From assembly GCA_029945375.1 (NCBI GenBank), contig CM057067.1, positions 744,001 through 808,000 of the forward strand: a stretch of 64,000 nucleotides of DNA, in the 5' to 3' direction. The stretch is from Agaricus subrufescens. Its lineage: Eukaryota > Basidiomycota > Agaricomycetes > Agaricales > Agaricaceae. The position numbers were made by a program, and so were the translations under genes. The notes beneath the pieces were generated by a model that worked only from the letters and a program-made list of their open reading frames with translations, did not search any database and was not told the DNA's origin. This document shows positions 1 through 10,149 of the stretch, in pieces (position 1 is the stretch's first letter; each line of letters opens with the position of its first letter).

Positions 1-968
1 AGTCTCGACCAGGTCATTAAAGCAGGGAAGGCGCACGGTGTTCAGGCCGAGGATATATATGGCTGTCTTTACTTCTTCCTCTTGGACGAACTGAGTAGCT
101 TCTCTCGCCGGCTTCAGCAATTCCGAATTACCTTCAATGTTTATAACTTCGATGCTTCCGACCTCTCTCTTACCATTCGCAGCAACGCATTTGCTCATGA
201 AGGTATTCCTGCCTCAACCCGATTTGACCGCATCGAGGTGGCAAACGCCCCCGACACAGACCGCGTCGGCATACGCGGTGTTCTCACGAGCTTTGTTCCT
301 TTACTCTCCAAAAGTGCTTCTGCCACCATTCTCGGCTATTTCGTGAATTGGACGATGGCGCAAGAGGAAGGTGATATGACAACAGGAATAGATGCAGGTG
401 CCATGAAACGTCTCATACGACCTTGGGCAGCGAAGGCAAGGGTGAGTAAACTGCGTACGTTCTAAGAAGTCATTTATTCAATGAAAGACCTCGCTCTAGG
501 CGGAGGGTCGTCCAGGAGATACTAGTATGTCACTCGTCTCTCTTGTTAGATCTTGAAGCCTCTCTTATCCCGATCATAGACCAGCTGATGACAACATCAC
601 TACCTGACTTGAATGCCCTTCACGATAATTCGGCCTCTTTCATGAGATACTTAAAAAATCAGGGAATAGATGATATTCTTCGGAACATGAAGCTCAAGAT
701 AAGGGAAAGGCATACTGTTGTTCCTCATGTGCGTGGCATCGCGTTCAACATCCCTCGTGCTAAAAGTTGACACATGCTCAGCGCTTTCGAGCCCCTTTGT
801 CCGGATCTTCGCGTGCCTTGCCAGAATTTCCCGACAAAGATAGTTGGTATTACCATGTATGTGTCTTATCTGCTTCTAGTGGTATTCTCCGACCTTGTTA
901 ACTTTGTCCAGACGCAAGTGACGGTTCTTATGTGGACTGAACGTTTCGTCGAGTTTACACATGCTTGA
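1..968 (+). CDS. MYND/DUF4470-type protein, 3' part only (paralogue 1)
   Basis: This is the 3' portion of a gene that starts before the window, so its start codon is not visible. Exons read as 1-441, 500-524, 580-728, 782-856 and 912-968, with GT-AG introns and a TGA stop at 966-968. The product aligns along its length with the C-terminal half of the complete gene at 1687-4130. Shared blocks include IKAGKAHG, EDIYGCLYFFL, FDRIEV, ATILGYF, WTERFVEF. The last three exons have the same lengths in both genes (149, 75 and 57 nt), so this is a tandem duplicate. The missing upstream part presumably carried the MYND finger and DUF4470 domain seen in the neighbour; that is inference. Molecular function is unknown. 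Very short candidate introns forced a choice of acceptor at 578-579, which keeps the frame and matches the paralogue. Confidence 0.8.
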
Positions 969-1686
969 AGTGATCGAGAAAAACAAAAAATTTCATTGGT
1001 GCATCCTTTTTTCAGTGCGATTTCGAGTCTATTTTTTTTTGTTAAAGAAGGATAGTATATCTACGTTTTTTGCAATAACATCTTGAAAATCAAATTGTGA
1101 GGCCTCGATCTAGTCGGAGATTAAGATAAGCTAAATTTGGAATGGAGCAGACAACTGGGAAGGTGGCCCTGAGCCGCAGCACAGTGGAGTCATCGAGTGC
1201 CCTGGCGGATAGTAATGAGGTTGTTTAAAAGGCCGCACCTGCCGGGCTATTTGATTGGGTCGATGTGCGAGAACGTAGTCATTACCTCATCGGATCTAAG
1301 GTGCGTTAAGTAATAAGCATTTCGTTTCCTTCTTAATAATCTCGCGCAAGAGAGAAGAAAACCACGCGAAACGGTACCAAACAAGGCTGGGACAAGTTCT
1401 GTCGGTGACTTTGGTCGGGCCATTGGCTCGACCGATTCTGTGCTTAGTTCCAATGTCGAAATTTGGCCCATCTTGACCTGATGCATTCAAAACGAACAAG
1501 CGGCCAAGACTTCGAACTTCAAGTGTTAGCTTAGTAGGTGTTTTCTTATGTGCTTGAAACACAGAACCTTGAGGTTAACGGTAACACGGGTATCACGTAA
1601 ATTCAATCGGTCGAAGACATGTCTTCCTCCTTGCATCTCGAACGAACGTTTGAACCCTCAATGATGTGCTACTGAACGAGTATTTA
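969..1686. other. Intergenic region, no gene seen
   Basis: Spacer of about 0.7 kb between the two tandem MYND/DUF4470 genes, holding the 3' flank of the first and the promoter of the second. Short ORFs on the minus strand here (about 1247-1562) have no recognisable family and no supported splice structure. No clear TATA box was identified. Confidence 0.6.
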
Positions 1687-4130
1687 ATGCCTACTGGTCG
1701 CCACACACCCTACACCACCTATCCTCCCAGAAAGATCAGTATGAGCCCCGAGATATGGGCACATGCAGAATCCTTCTACCGTCGTGATATGACTTCCCTA
1801 AATTCGCGCATCCGCGTAGTGGGTCCCCATCCATCTAGCGGAGTGTTCGACATCTCTGGTTTTCCAGGCTCCTCTGGTCTCTTGAGCGCAATCTCTGACG
1901 CAAAAACCCCGTTCCCGCCTCCGCAACGCTTGTTGTGCGCTAACGTGGACGTCGATAATCACACTATATGTGAAAAAGCTGGTACCCTAACTTGCTCTAA
2001 ATGCTCGCTAGTTTCCTATTGTTCAAAGGTATGCTTTTGACAATGGTCACCTCCGACTGATTTTACCTTCTACACCGTAGAATTGTCAACGAATTCATTG
2101 GCGTATCCATAAACAAGGTAATGAGCATATAACTTTCCGTGACCTTTTACTTATCATTGTCCTAGATTGTAACGATCCTCTTCTGTCGAAGAACTGGCGC
2201 CCTGGATGGATCACTGAAGATCGCTTGCCTTCGTTCTTAGTCGACGATCTCGCATCACATTTCGAGCGATGGGCATTGAATGAATATTCTATGGGCCTGA
2301 CCTTGTAAGTTAAGCTTAATTCATGCTCGCGACACCTGATATCAATGTGCACGTAGATGGGGCAATATGCCCGCAATGGACGTCATCAACTTGGCGAATA
2401 ACGAGGCTGATTGCACCAAAGATTTGTCCCTAGCCTTCATTGGTATTATGCAAAGTTTATTTATACAAGCTACTCCCGCTCATTGGACCCATAGCATCCG
2501 GCGATCTCCGGCATGTTGTGCGCACAGTTAATGCCTTGCCTCCCGACTACTCAGGTAGTCTGAAAATCTTGGTGAACGATAGGATGCCCCTTGTTGCCTG
2601 TCGAAACATGGTCTTGCTCCTCATTTTGGGGACTATCACTGATGAAGTACTGGCCGTTGACATGGCCTTACACTTCTGGTATTCAGCTTTCCTACCTATC
2701 GAATACCGCCTGAAAATCTCTGCCAAGATCAGAGAGTGTATCGAGGAGCTGGACGAATCACAATCTCGGACCATTTCTCTCGGTCATAAGTCAAAGTTAT
2801 TTGTTGGTATTCCCAGAGACGTCGTACTCGTTTCGCTTCTGAGCCACTTCTCGTTGACGTCTGTTTCTGACATCCAATCCGAGTATGATCGGGTGAGAAA
2901 TGCGCCATCGCGTCGTGACTTTTGCGATAGAATGTACGCAAACCTGAGGCCATCACATCGTGCTGCGTTCCAGGAATATCGACGCTTTGGGATCGTTCTT
3001 CCTTTCGGAGCAGTAAATGCCCATTTCAATGCTCCCAACCTTTCCCTCTTTTCACCCGATGGAACATGGCTGCAAAACGACCATGCAGATCCTCTCGAAG
3101 GATGGAAGTAAGTTACAAAGTCGGTTAGTTAGTACTGATGTGCTGACATGTTCAATCACAGCATCGATGAGGTGATCAAGGCAGGCAAGGCACATGGTGC
3201 TTTGCCCGAGGACATCTATGGATGTCTCTACTTCTTCCTTTCAGACGAATTGCGCACATTCTACCGCCGACTTCGCCAATTCAACATCTCATTCAGTCTT
3301 TCAAACTTTGACGCTTCTGAACTTGCGGAAAGAATCCGTGGTGGTTCACTCGCTGAGAGCGGTATACCTCCTTCAATCCGGTTTGACCGGATTGAGGTAT
3401 CGAATATTTTAGATGTTCAATATGCTGGCATGCGCGATGTTCTGACACATTGGGCCCCTTTACTAAAAAGCAGTCCCAATGCCACCATCTTAGGTTATTT
3501 CATGAATTGGACAGGGCTACAGGAAGATGGTGATGCCACGAACAGGGAGGGTACTATGAAAATGCTTATGCCACTCTGGTTAAGCAAAATGACGGTGAGA
3601 ATTTCTCATGTTGCACTGACGAACAATGTCTAATAGGTATTTAAAGGCCCAAGGTCATCAATTGGCAAACTTTCGTATGATAATCATCTTTGTGCGTTCT
3701 AAGCACCTGTTCTGATGTAAGTTGTAGAACGGCGGGTGATAATCTCCGTGCATTCTGTAAATGCACTCTATGACAATTCGCGCCCTTTCATGAACTTCTT
3801 GAAAAATCAGGGGCTGAACAACATCCTCCGTCGTACAAAATTGAAGTTGAAAGAAAGACATAGTGTTGTGCCCCATGTGAGAGTTACGAATTAAATTTGT
3901 TAATCTATTGAATCGACAGTGACAACCCCGTTTTTAGCGTCCCAGGGCTCCTCTTTCTGGGGTGTCCAGCGCATTACCCGAGTTTCCTGACGATGACAGT
4001 TGGTATCATCATGTGAGTCAGATCTTCGCTTAATGTATACTCTCTGCGTTGACAAAACTAACGTGATATCAAGACCCAAGTTGCCGGTTATACATGGACT
4101 GAGCGTTTTGTAGAATTTGCGTGTGTTTGA
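1687..4130 (+). CDS. MYND zinc-finger protein with DUF4470 domain (paralogue 2)
   Basis: Complete gene of ten exons: 1687-2028, 2081-2117, 2166-2304, 2357-2442, 2495-3107, 3162-3594, 3647-3674, 3728-3876, 3938-4012, 4074-4130. They encode 652 residues. The first in-frame ATG (1687) was chosen; the open frame reaches slightly upstream but only through a GTG. A MYND finger is visible at residues 84-128 (C84, C95, C103, C106, C112, C116, H124, C128); in known proteins it is a protein-protein interaction module. It is followed by a DUF4470 domain with the typical NMPAMDVINL, ASGDLRHVV and LHFWYSA blocks. The C-terminal half (VIKAGKAHG to WTERFVEF) is shared with the truncated gene just upstream. 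This MYND plus DUF4470 architecture is expanded in agaricomycetes but uncharacterised; no enzymatic motif is seen. A probable nuclear or cytoplasmic scaffold role is inference. Confidence 0.88.
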
Positions 4131-5583
4131 AGGATATTAGGGTCTCAGTCCGACTCCATCGCCAGCAAACCACTTGCTGCGTAAAATATAGTATACTACG
4201 GCTGTATCTTGTCAATCTGACAATTAGCGATAACAAAGCCTTTATCTAAACCATCCACGAAGTCGACTTCACGCACATTCTGTATCTGATCATACATAAC
4301 CATGTGCATTAAAATCAGCTGGCGAATAGCTTTTGCTGTCAGCAATGGATCCAGACTGGTCGCTAGTGGAAATCTAACATACTAAAGACCGAAAGGTGTT
4401 TTGAAACTTGTTGAGCAGTCCGTGATCCTAGCGAAGGAAATTCATGATCAATATTCCATGACCAGAACGCTTGAATGTGTCGTCACAATAGATATATACC
4501 AGGCCTCACCTATGCATCTTATCCGGCAATTTTTCGAATAGAAAAGCTCTCCAATGTATAATTATGACGTCTGAAAAGGCTCAACCAGGATCGTATGTCC
4601 CTGGTTTCACTCGAAGGCAGCCGACACAGTTGCTGCGGTCAGCTCTGTCGGTCTCGGTCGTACGTTCTCCGAGTAACTCTAATTCAGTGTTACAGTGGCT
4701 ATATTTACTTCGGCTGACTCTGTCCAGAGTGTCACATAGCTGCGCACCGGTACTTGGCTGATTGGACCCGACGGACGTGGGGTTTAGTGCCCTAAAATGC
4801 TCCTGAGGTTTGCAAAGTGCTTCCCTTAATTGATGTATCTTTGGCTCGTCCTGTGTTATAAATCTCTACTTTCCACTACAAGCGGAGGGATAAACTTGTT
4901 TTATCCAATTATGTGGTAAAGCAAGGACCATTTTTGGGAAATCTGAGAGGCCACACTGGAGCGCATTAATGTAAGTGCCGACGAGTGGAACTGACAGGGA
5001 GGACAGATCACTCATGCTAATATAACGGAGACCTTAATTTAGATAAACTGTCGATCGGACAAATGCGGAGTCCATAAATGGACCGAGCGACGTGTCAGGG
5101 TTTTCATGAATCAATACTCTAGTTATCTCAGTCGCTGAACCTGTTGATGATCGCAACATATAATAAAAGTGCAAGGAACCAAACGACGAGTACGTCTAGA
5201 TGCTTTTGAAACATAACGGCAACCACTAAAAGCTTGGTTTTAGGGCTTGTGCGTCTCGACAAAGTACCTCTGACCCTGTCAAAACTCACTGTGTGTTTCT
5301 GGTTTCACTAACTGCCACGGGCGGCCACAATGATAACAATAAAATCTTTTACTCCAGAACTCCTCCAAAAACGTTCGTGCGCTTCCCTTTTTGGAGCAGA
5401 GTGGTTCCGCAGCGAATGTCAACTACCGAAACGTGAGATTTCCGGTGACAGTGCCCTAGACGTGGAGGCTCATCATGAAGGATCCTGATGCATGGAGCTT
5501 TTTTGGAGCGTAGGCCAGGTAACAAAGAGTACACTGCCGACTGTGTCCTGATGTTTACGCCCGTTGGCCAAGTCAGCTCCGTG
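4131..5583. other. Intergenic region, no gene seen
   Basis: About 1.45 kb between the MYND/DUF4470 gene and the Ser/Thr/Pro-rich gene. Short ORFs at 4564-4761 (+) and 5349-5735 (-) have no family resemblance; the latter overlaps the promoter and first exon of the next gene. The last part is the promoter of the 5625 gene. Confidence 0.6.
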
Positions 5584-5590
5584 TATATAA
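5584..5590 (+). promoter_or_regulatory. TATA box of the Ser/Thr/Pro-rich gene
   Basis: The sequence TATATAA lies 35 bp before the ATG at 5625, implying a very short 5' leader. A strong TATA box close to the start fits a highly or inducibly expressed secreted protein. Confidence 0.55.
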
Positions 5591-5624
5591 GGGGGTCGGG
5601 GTATTCTTCACTATCCCGGAAAAC

Positions 5625-7027
5625 ATGAGCGTATACCTTAAATCTCTGGTTGCTGCTGCGCTCGTTCTCGCTGCGATCACTCCAGCTACGGCCGGTCCTA
5701 TTGTAGGTCCACTGGATGTCATCAAAAGAAATCACTCACTCACTTGCTTACTTAGCATGTTGCAAGGCAAGCAGGCAGCGGCATTCCTGATGCCCCAGGG
5801 CCGATGTCGGTCACTGCTTCAAATGGTTCCTTAGATATGCCTCCCTCTGCTGCCCCGCAGCCAACAACCTTGACCCTTACCAATGGTCCTACAATGCTAT
5901 CTTCTGTTCCCGTTGCAACATCTTCCGCCCCACTCGAGCCGACCCCTGTTCCTATCCAGTCTTCTTCTGTTCCTGTCGACTCATCCTCCATTCCTGTCGA
6001 CCCATCCTCCGTTCCCGTCGACTCATCTGCCGTTCCTGTCGACCCAACCTCTATTCCTGTCGACCCAACCTCTATTCCTGTCGACCCAACCTCTATTCCT
6101 GTTGCGCCATCTTCCGTTCCCGTCATGCCGACTTCATTTGGCTCAGTTGGCAGCAGCTCAGGCTTGTCTTCTTTGCCACAGACCATCCCGGTAACAATGC
6201 CTCCTGTCTCATCATGCGTTGTACCTGCCCCTTCGATGAACTCTGGGGTACCCACTCTCTCGATGGACACTATGGTTCCTACTCCCTCAATGGACACTAT
6301 GGCTCCTACTCCCTCAATGGACACTATGGTCCCTACTCCTTCAATGGGTACCGTCATTCCCACTGCCTCAATGGGTAGCGCTCTTCCCTCCGCCCCAATG
6401 GACACCGCAGTTCCTATCTCGATGGACACCGCAATCCCTACTCTCTCGATGGATACTACAATGCCTATCTCCTCGATGCTCTCGATGGGCACTGAGGCCC
6501 CTACCCCTTCCATGAACTCCGGGCTTCCTACTCCTTCCATGGGCTCTGACAGCGGTCTATCATCTCCCGCAGGCGTCAGCACTGTTATTTGCGACCCAGG
6601 CGCTACGATGATGCCAGTTCCCTCAGATGTTAGCATGGGAGGCTCTCTCCCGGCCACACTGACATTCCCCACTGAAGCTCCCGGAGGTACTACTGATATC
6701 CCTGAGTCGATGCCTCTGAGCGGTGCAGTGCCACCTACAGATCTTACAGGAGGCACCACCTATCCTCTATCAATGACTTGGCCGATGCCAATTCCCACTG
6801 GTGTTAGCATGGGAGGTTCACTCTCCACCGTATTGCCATCACCCACTGAAGCACCCGGAGGCAGCACTAGCATTGTTGAATCGATGCCTTTGTCTTCAGC
6901 TACAGATGATACTGGGGTCAGCACCGACATTCCATCAATGACTATGGACACTATGTCCGCCCCAATGATAACATCTGCAGCAACTGCTACCGATAGTGCT
7001 ATGGTTTCCACCGCTTCTAGTGCTTAA
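5625..7027 (+). CDS. Secreted Ser/Thr/Pro-rich repeat protein
   Basis: Two exons, 5625-5702 and 5756-7027, joined over a 53-nt GT-AG intron, encode 449 residues. Exon 1 is an N-terminal signal peptide (hydrophobic core AAALVLAAI, predicted cleavage near ATAGP). The rest is low complexity. First come eight-residue repeats of the IPVDPTS type (5967-6126), then runs built on PTPSMDTM (about 6230-6545). Two longer imperfect modules starting with the block VSMGGSL follow, at about 6633 and 6805. Such Ser/Thr/Pro density suggests heavy O-mannosylation and a cell-wall or extracellular-matrix location; this is inference. No hydrophobic C-terminal GPI signal is seen, and there are almost no cysteines. 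It sits beside thaumatin-like and glucan synthase genes. Its 3' end was copied twice downstream as part of the triplication. I recognise no named family; a mucin-like wall protein is the best description. Confidence 0.8.
5967..6126 (+). repeat. 24-nt coding minisatellite
   Basis: Imperfect tandem repeats of 24 nt encode the eight-residue unit (I/V)PVDP(T/S)S(I/V). Several consecutive units, for example around 6040-6110, are almost identical, which suggests recent slippage and likely length variation among strains. Confidence 0.75.
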
Positions 7028-7420
7028 TCAGTTGGCGGGGAGCACTGTAGGAGTGACTGGTGTATAGACCATAGTGTACTTCATTATTACTATCTAAGTT
7101 GTTGCGGACATCATAGACTTGGATGCCTGTATTTTTCCCCCTCCGAACTTCGTATTTGAACCATTCCTTAAGACTTAGCTTAGTACCTGTTGTGACATCC
7201 TGTTATAAAAGTTTATTTAAATATCTACTGTCTGTATCATGTCAAAAGATCATAATTCATTCAAAGAAATCTGACAACGTTGGCTGAAGAAAGTTTAATG
7301 CCAAACTGATATTCGTTTAGAGTAATATAAAAGTCATATAAAGGACGGTCAAGACAATATCGGTATAGAATTAGATACCAATGAGTGTCAAACGCCGGGA
7401 AACTCAAATTGGCTGGCTTT
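7028..7420. other. Convergent 3' flank, no gene seen
   Basis: Spacer between the stop of the Ser/Thr/Pro-rich gene and the stop of thaumatin-like gene A, which converge. It presumably holds both polyadenylation regions. The same spacer recurs in units B and C. Confidence 0.6.
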
Positions 7421-8733
7421 TCATGGGCAGAAAGTGACTGTGTAGTCGGCATTGAGACCAGAATCACAGGTCCACAATGCCGTACCACTGGACTCGTCAA
7501 AGGCATACGCGTAGGAGTTGGGACAGTTGTCCTTGAAGAAGTTATAATCTTGGACACCTGCGCATAGTGTTAGTTTAGTCAAAGCGAAACTTAGATCAGT
7601 CTACTCCGTACCAGAAGGTGGGCAAGTTTGGGGAGTGTTATGAGAGCCCGAGCAACAGTTGGCGGAATCAGCTGCGGGGTGATTCATGAATATATGGTAT
7701 CTTTGGCCTCATTTTCACGCTTGACTTGCCTTGGTTCCCATCTAAGTTCGCAAGACATGCACTCTTGCAGCCCACAACGGCACCAGAGCCATCAGTAGGC
7801 CCCCTCAATTCTGCGGGGCCTAATAATTGTCAGATATAAAGATACCTTACGGCTCAAACAACTTACAATTAGGGTTCAAATCCACGGGACACTCTGCGAC
7901 ATGACAGCCTTTATTGTTGGTAACGCTCATAGGCAAGTTGAATCCGTCCACCAAAGAAACTGCAAATATGATTGGTTGGTATGCACATGATGATCAATTT
8001 CCGACGTACCATCGTAAAAGTCTTGGTTTCCGTCTCCTTGGAAGGTCCACTCAGCGACAGTTGCAGGAGGGACACCCTTAAGATCAGGTTAGAGACACAC
8101 AGACGGAAAGATCCAACGAGAACGTACAGTGCCAGTATGGGGATCACACAACAAGCCACCATTACAACCTCCATCGAGACAAGAGTTTGGTCCAGGATTA
8201 GTGGAGAAGTCGCAGCCGCGACGGCCCTGCACTATAATGAGTATCACAGTAAAGCATTTACAGATTCTATGACCGACCCAGATTCTCCCAGCCTTCCAGT
8301 TATCGGGCACAGTGAAGGATCTGCTGTCGCCAGGCGGTGCTTCCCAACTAATAGACAATAAATGAGTCAACCTTTTCATCTGTTGGGAACGCCAGACAAT
8401 TCCTCACCCCGTAGCCATGTCGGGCACGTTTTGTGCAACATTCAGATCAGTGAAGATCTACATAGAGGACTCGGTCAAGAGTTTCTTCACCAAAACTAAA
8501 AGACTACACTTACAGCAGGCCTTTATAACAAGCGGCGAGGGTTTGTTATTGTGATAGGGGAACAGGGGTCATCGAATCTCACCAGATTGTTTCTGAGCAT
8601 TTGTTTGTAACCTGAGCAAAACGTCAGGTTACCACATCCCATTACCTTCAAAATACAAAGTACGCACCGTAAACGTTCGTGCAGACGCAGTCGTCAACGA
8701 TCCAAGAGCAGCGATAAGGTAAAACGACTTCAT
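7421..8733 (-). CDS. Thaumatin-like protein, copy A
   Basis: Intron-rich gene running from ATG at 8733 to TGA at 7421-7423, about 255 residues. A signal peptide ([18 protein letters not shown]) is followed by the thaumatin fold. Visible blocks include NKCSETIWPA near the N-terminus, GWEAPPGDSRSFTVPDNW, GRIWGRRGCDF, the Cys-rich [32 protein letters not shown], then [18 protein letters not shown] and the terminal YTVTFCP. Cysteines are distributed as in the 16-Cys thaumatin-like family. Fungal members are secreted and several bind or hydrolyse beta-1,3-glucan; activity here is inference. Two structural oddities: a 7-nt exon (8514-8520) encoding the PA of IWPA, and a GC-AG intron at 7672-7729. 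A probable 5'UTR intron (about 8754-8836) lies upstream, with a TATA-like CTTAAATA about 115 bp before the ATG. Confidence 0.87.
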
Positions 8734-9670
8734 AGTATCAAAATCAAGTTGTATCTCCTATCAACAATCAAAAAGCGGGTCAAAGTCAAGAGAGTCAGGA
8801 GAGACGAGCAGAAGATCCTGTTGAACAGCACTCACCTTTCTTGTGAGTATTTAAGCACTTTTCCCAAATCCGCAGCAGCCAAGAAACACCTGTGACATAG
8901 ACGCCTCGAGGTAAAACTGATCACGATTAATACCAAAGATTGTTAGACCATGCAACGATGAGTAGAAGCAGAAGCAAGCCGAGGCAACGACTCGCGTGGT
9001 GACCTACCCAGTTCTATAAGCTTAGTCTCCTACAAATATAAATCGTCTCCACCCAAGCATGCGTCACAACTCCACTCGATATTCTCGCCGCGAGGCAACC
9101 GCCTTCGGAGGAAGCCACTTCCAAGGGAACCTATAAACTGATAAAAGTAAACAAGCACTAGGAAACACGGATCACACCGAAAAGCTGTTCAATGACAGCA
9201 CGCGGTCACGCACATGCCGTTGGATCTGACACTGCAATGACTGCATGGCAGCACCTCGCCGAAATAAACTGATGGGAGAATCTGAAAGGCTTCCCGGGAA
9301 TACGCGCCATAAACAAGAAAAGAAATACTAGATGTCCGTGTCATGTTGAAAGAGAGAGGGAGAAAAAAAAAATTAGGAGTCCTATCGTCAGCACACAACC
9401 GCCCTGGGGCCAAAAACAGTCAGGAAGAACGAGAAGTAAAGATAGCCCGTGAGGAAGGAATGGTCCAACCCAATTCGGGGGGTTATATATTAGTAAACAT
9501 GAACAGTCTATAGGGACAGGCAAAACAAAAGTCTTCAAAGTGATTGACAGAAAGAACAATCGATGTTTATACGGTTATGCAACAAGCAGCTGTTAAAAAA
9601 GAACAAAAAAAGATAAACATCACGACAGGACGTGATATATGAGCTTAAATGAATCACGAATAGCAATTAG
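8734..9670. other. Upstream region of copy A plus copied FKS1 3' end
   Basis: Holds the promoter and 5'UTR intron of thaumatin-like gene A. From about 9341 it matches the downstream flank of FKS1 at 15050-15388. The last 51 bp (9620-9670) would read, on the minus strand, as a fragment of the FKS1 C-terminal exon ending at a TGA. No independent gene is seen. Confidence 0.65.
9620..9670 (-). pseudogene. FKS1 terminal-exon fragment (A/B junction)
   Basis: On the minus strand the segment reads LIAIRDSFKL and then stops after a few codons, matching the extreme C-terminus of FKS1 (intact gene at 15290-21401). It is a duplication scar: everything upstream of this point in FKS1 is missing and the sequence jumps to the Ser/Thr/Pro-gene copy. 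Confidence 0.75.
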
Positions 9671-9822
9671 TGCCTTTGAGTGCTCTGTCTTCAGCTACGG
9701 ATGATACTGGGGTCAGCACCGACATTCCATCAATGACTATGGACACGATGTCCGCTCCAATGATAACATCTGCAGCAACTGTCACCGATAGTGCTATGGA
9801 TCCTATCGCTTCTAGTGCTTAA
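9671..9822 (+). pseudogene. 3' fragment of the Ser/Thr/Pro-rich gene (unit B)
   Basis: Nearly identical copy of the last roughly 140 bp of the gene at 5625-7027, including the stop at 9820-9822, but with no promoter, signal peptide or repeats. It carries a 9-nt in-frame insertion (after CCTTTG) relative to the intact gene. Expected to be non-functional. Confidence 0.85.
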
Positions 9823-10149
9823 TCAGTTTCCGAGGAGCACTCTACAGGAGTGACTGGTGTATAGACCATAGTGTACTTCATTATTGCTATCTAAGTTGTC
9901 GCGGACATCATAGACTTGAATGCCTGTATTTTTCCCCCTCCGAACTTCGTATTTGAACCATTCCTTAAGGCTTAGCTTAGTTATTGTTGTGACATTGTGA
10001 TCATGTCGAAAGATCATAATTCATTCAAAAAAGTTTAACTGATATTCGTTTAAAGCAATATAAGAGCCATATATAAGACGGACAGGACAATAGTCAGAGT
10101 CAGGCACCAATGGGTGTCACAGGTTAGGAAACTCAGATTGACTGGCTTT
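9823..10149. other. Spacer in unit B, no gene seen
   Basis: Copy of the convergent 3' flank found at 7028-7420, with small deletions. It would hold the 3' end of thaumatin-like gene B transcripts. Confidence 0.55.

Larger units (their letters stand above)
6885..9670. repeat. Tandem triplication, unit A
   Basis: First of three head-to-tail units. It begins inside the Ser/Thr/Pro-rich gene (the block TGCCTTTG), contains thaumatin-like gene A, and ends inside a copy of the last FKS1 exon (the block CAATTAG at 9664-9670). It is about 2.79 kb long and lacks an internal segment of about 80 bp that units B and C both carry. Confidence 0.85.

Noticed and set aside
442..549. Single long intron in the first MYND/DUF4470 gene fragment
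   Set aside because: Joining 441 directly to 550 gives a stop after a few codons. The model with a 25-nt exon at 500-524 keeps the frame and parallels the 28-nt exon of the complete paralogue.
5752..6759. 335-codon ORF on the minus strand
   Set aside because: It is the antisense of the Ser/Thr/Pro repeats; the repeat periodicity keeps the opposite frame open and gives a Gly/Val-rich non-natural composition.
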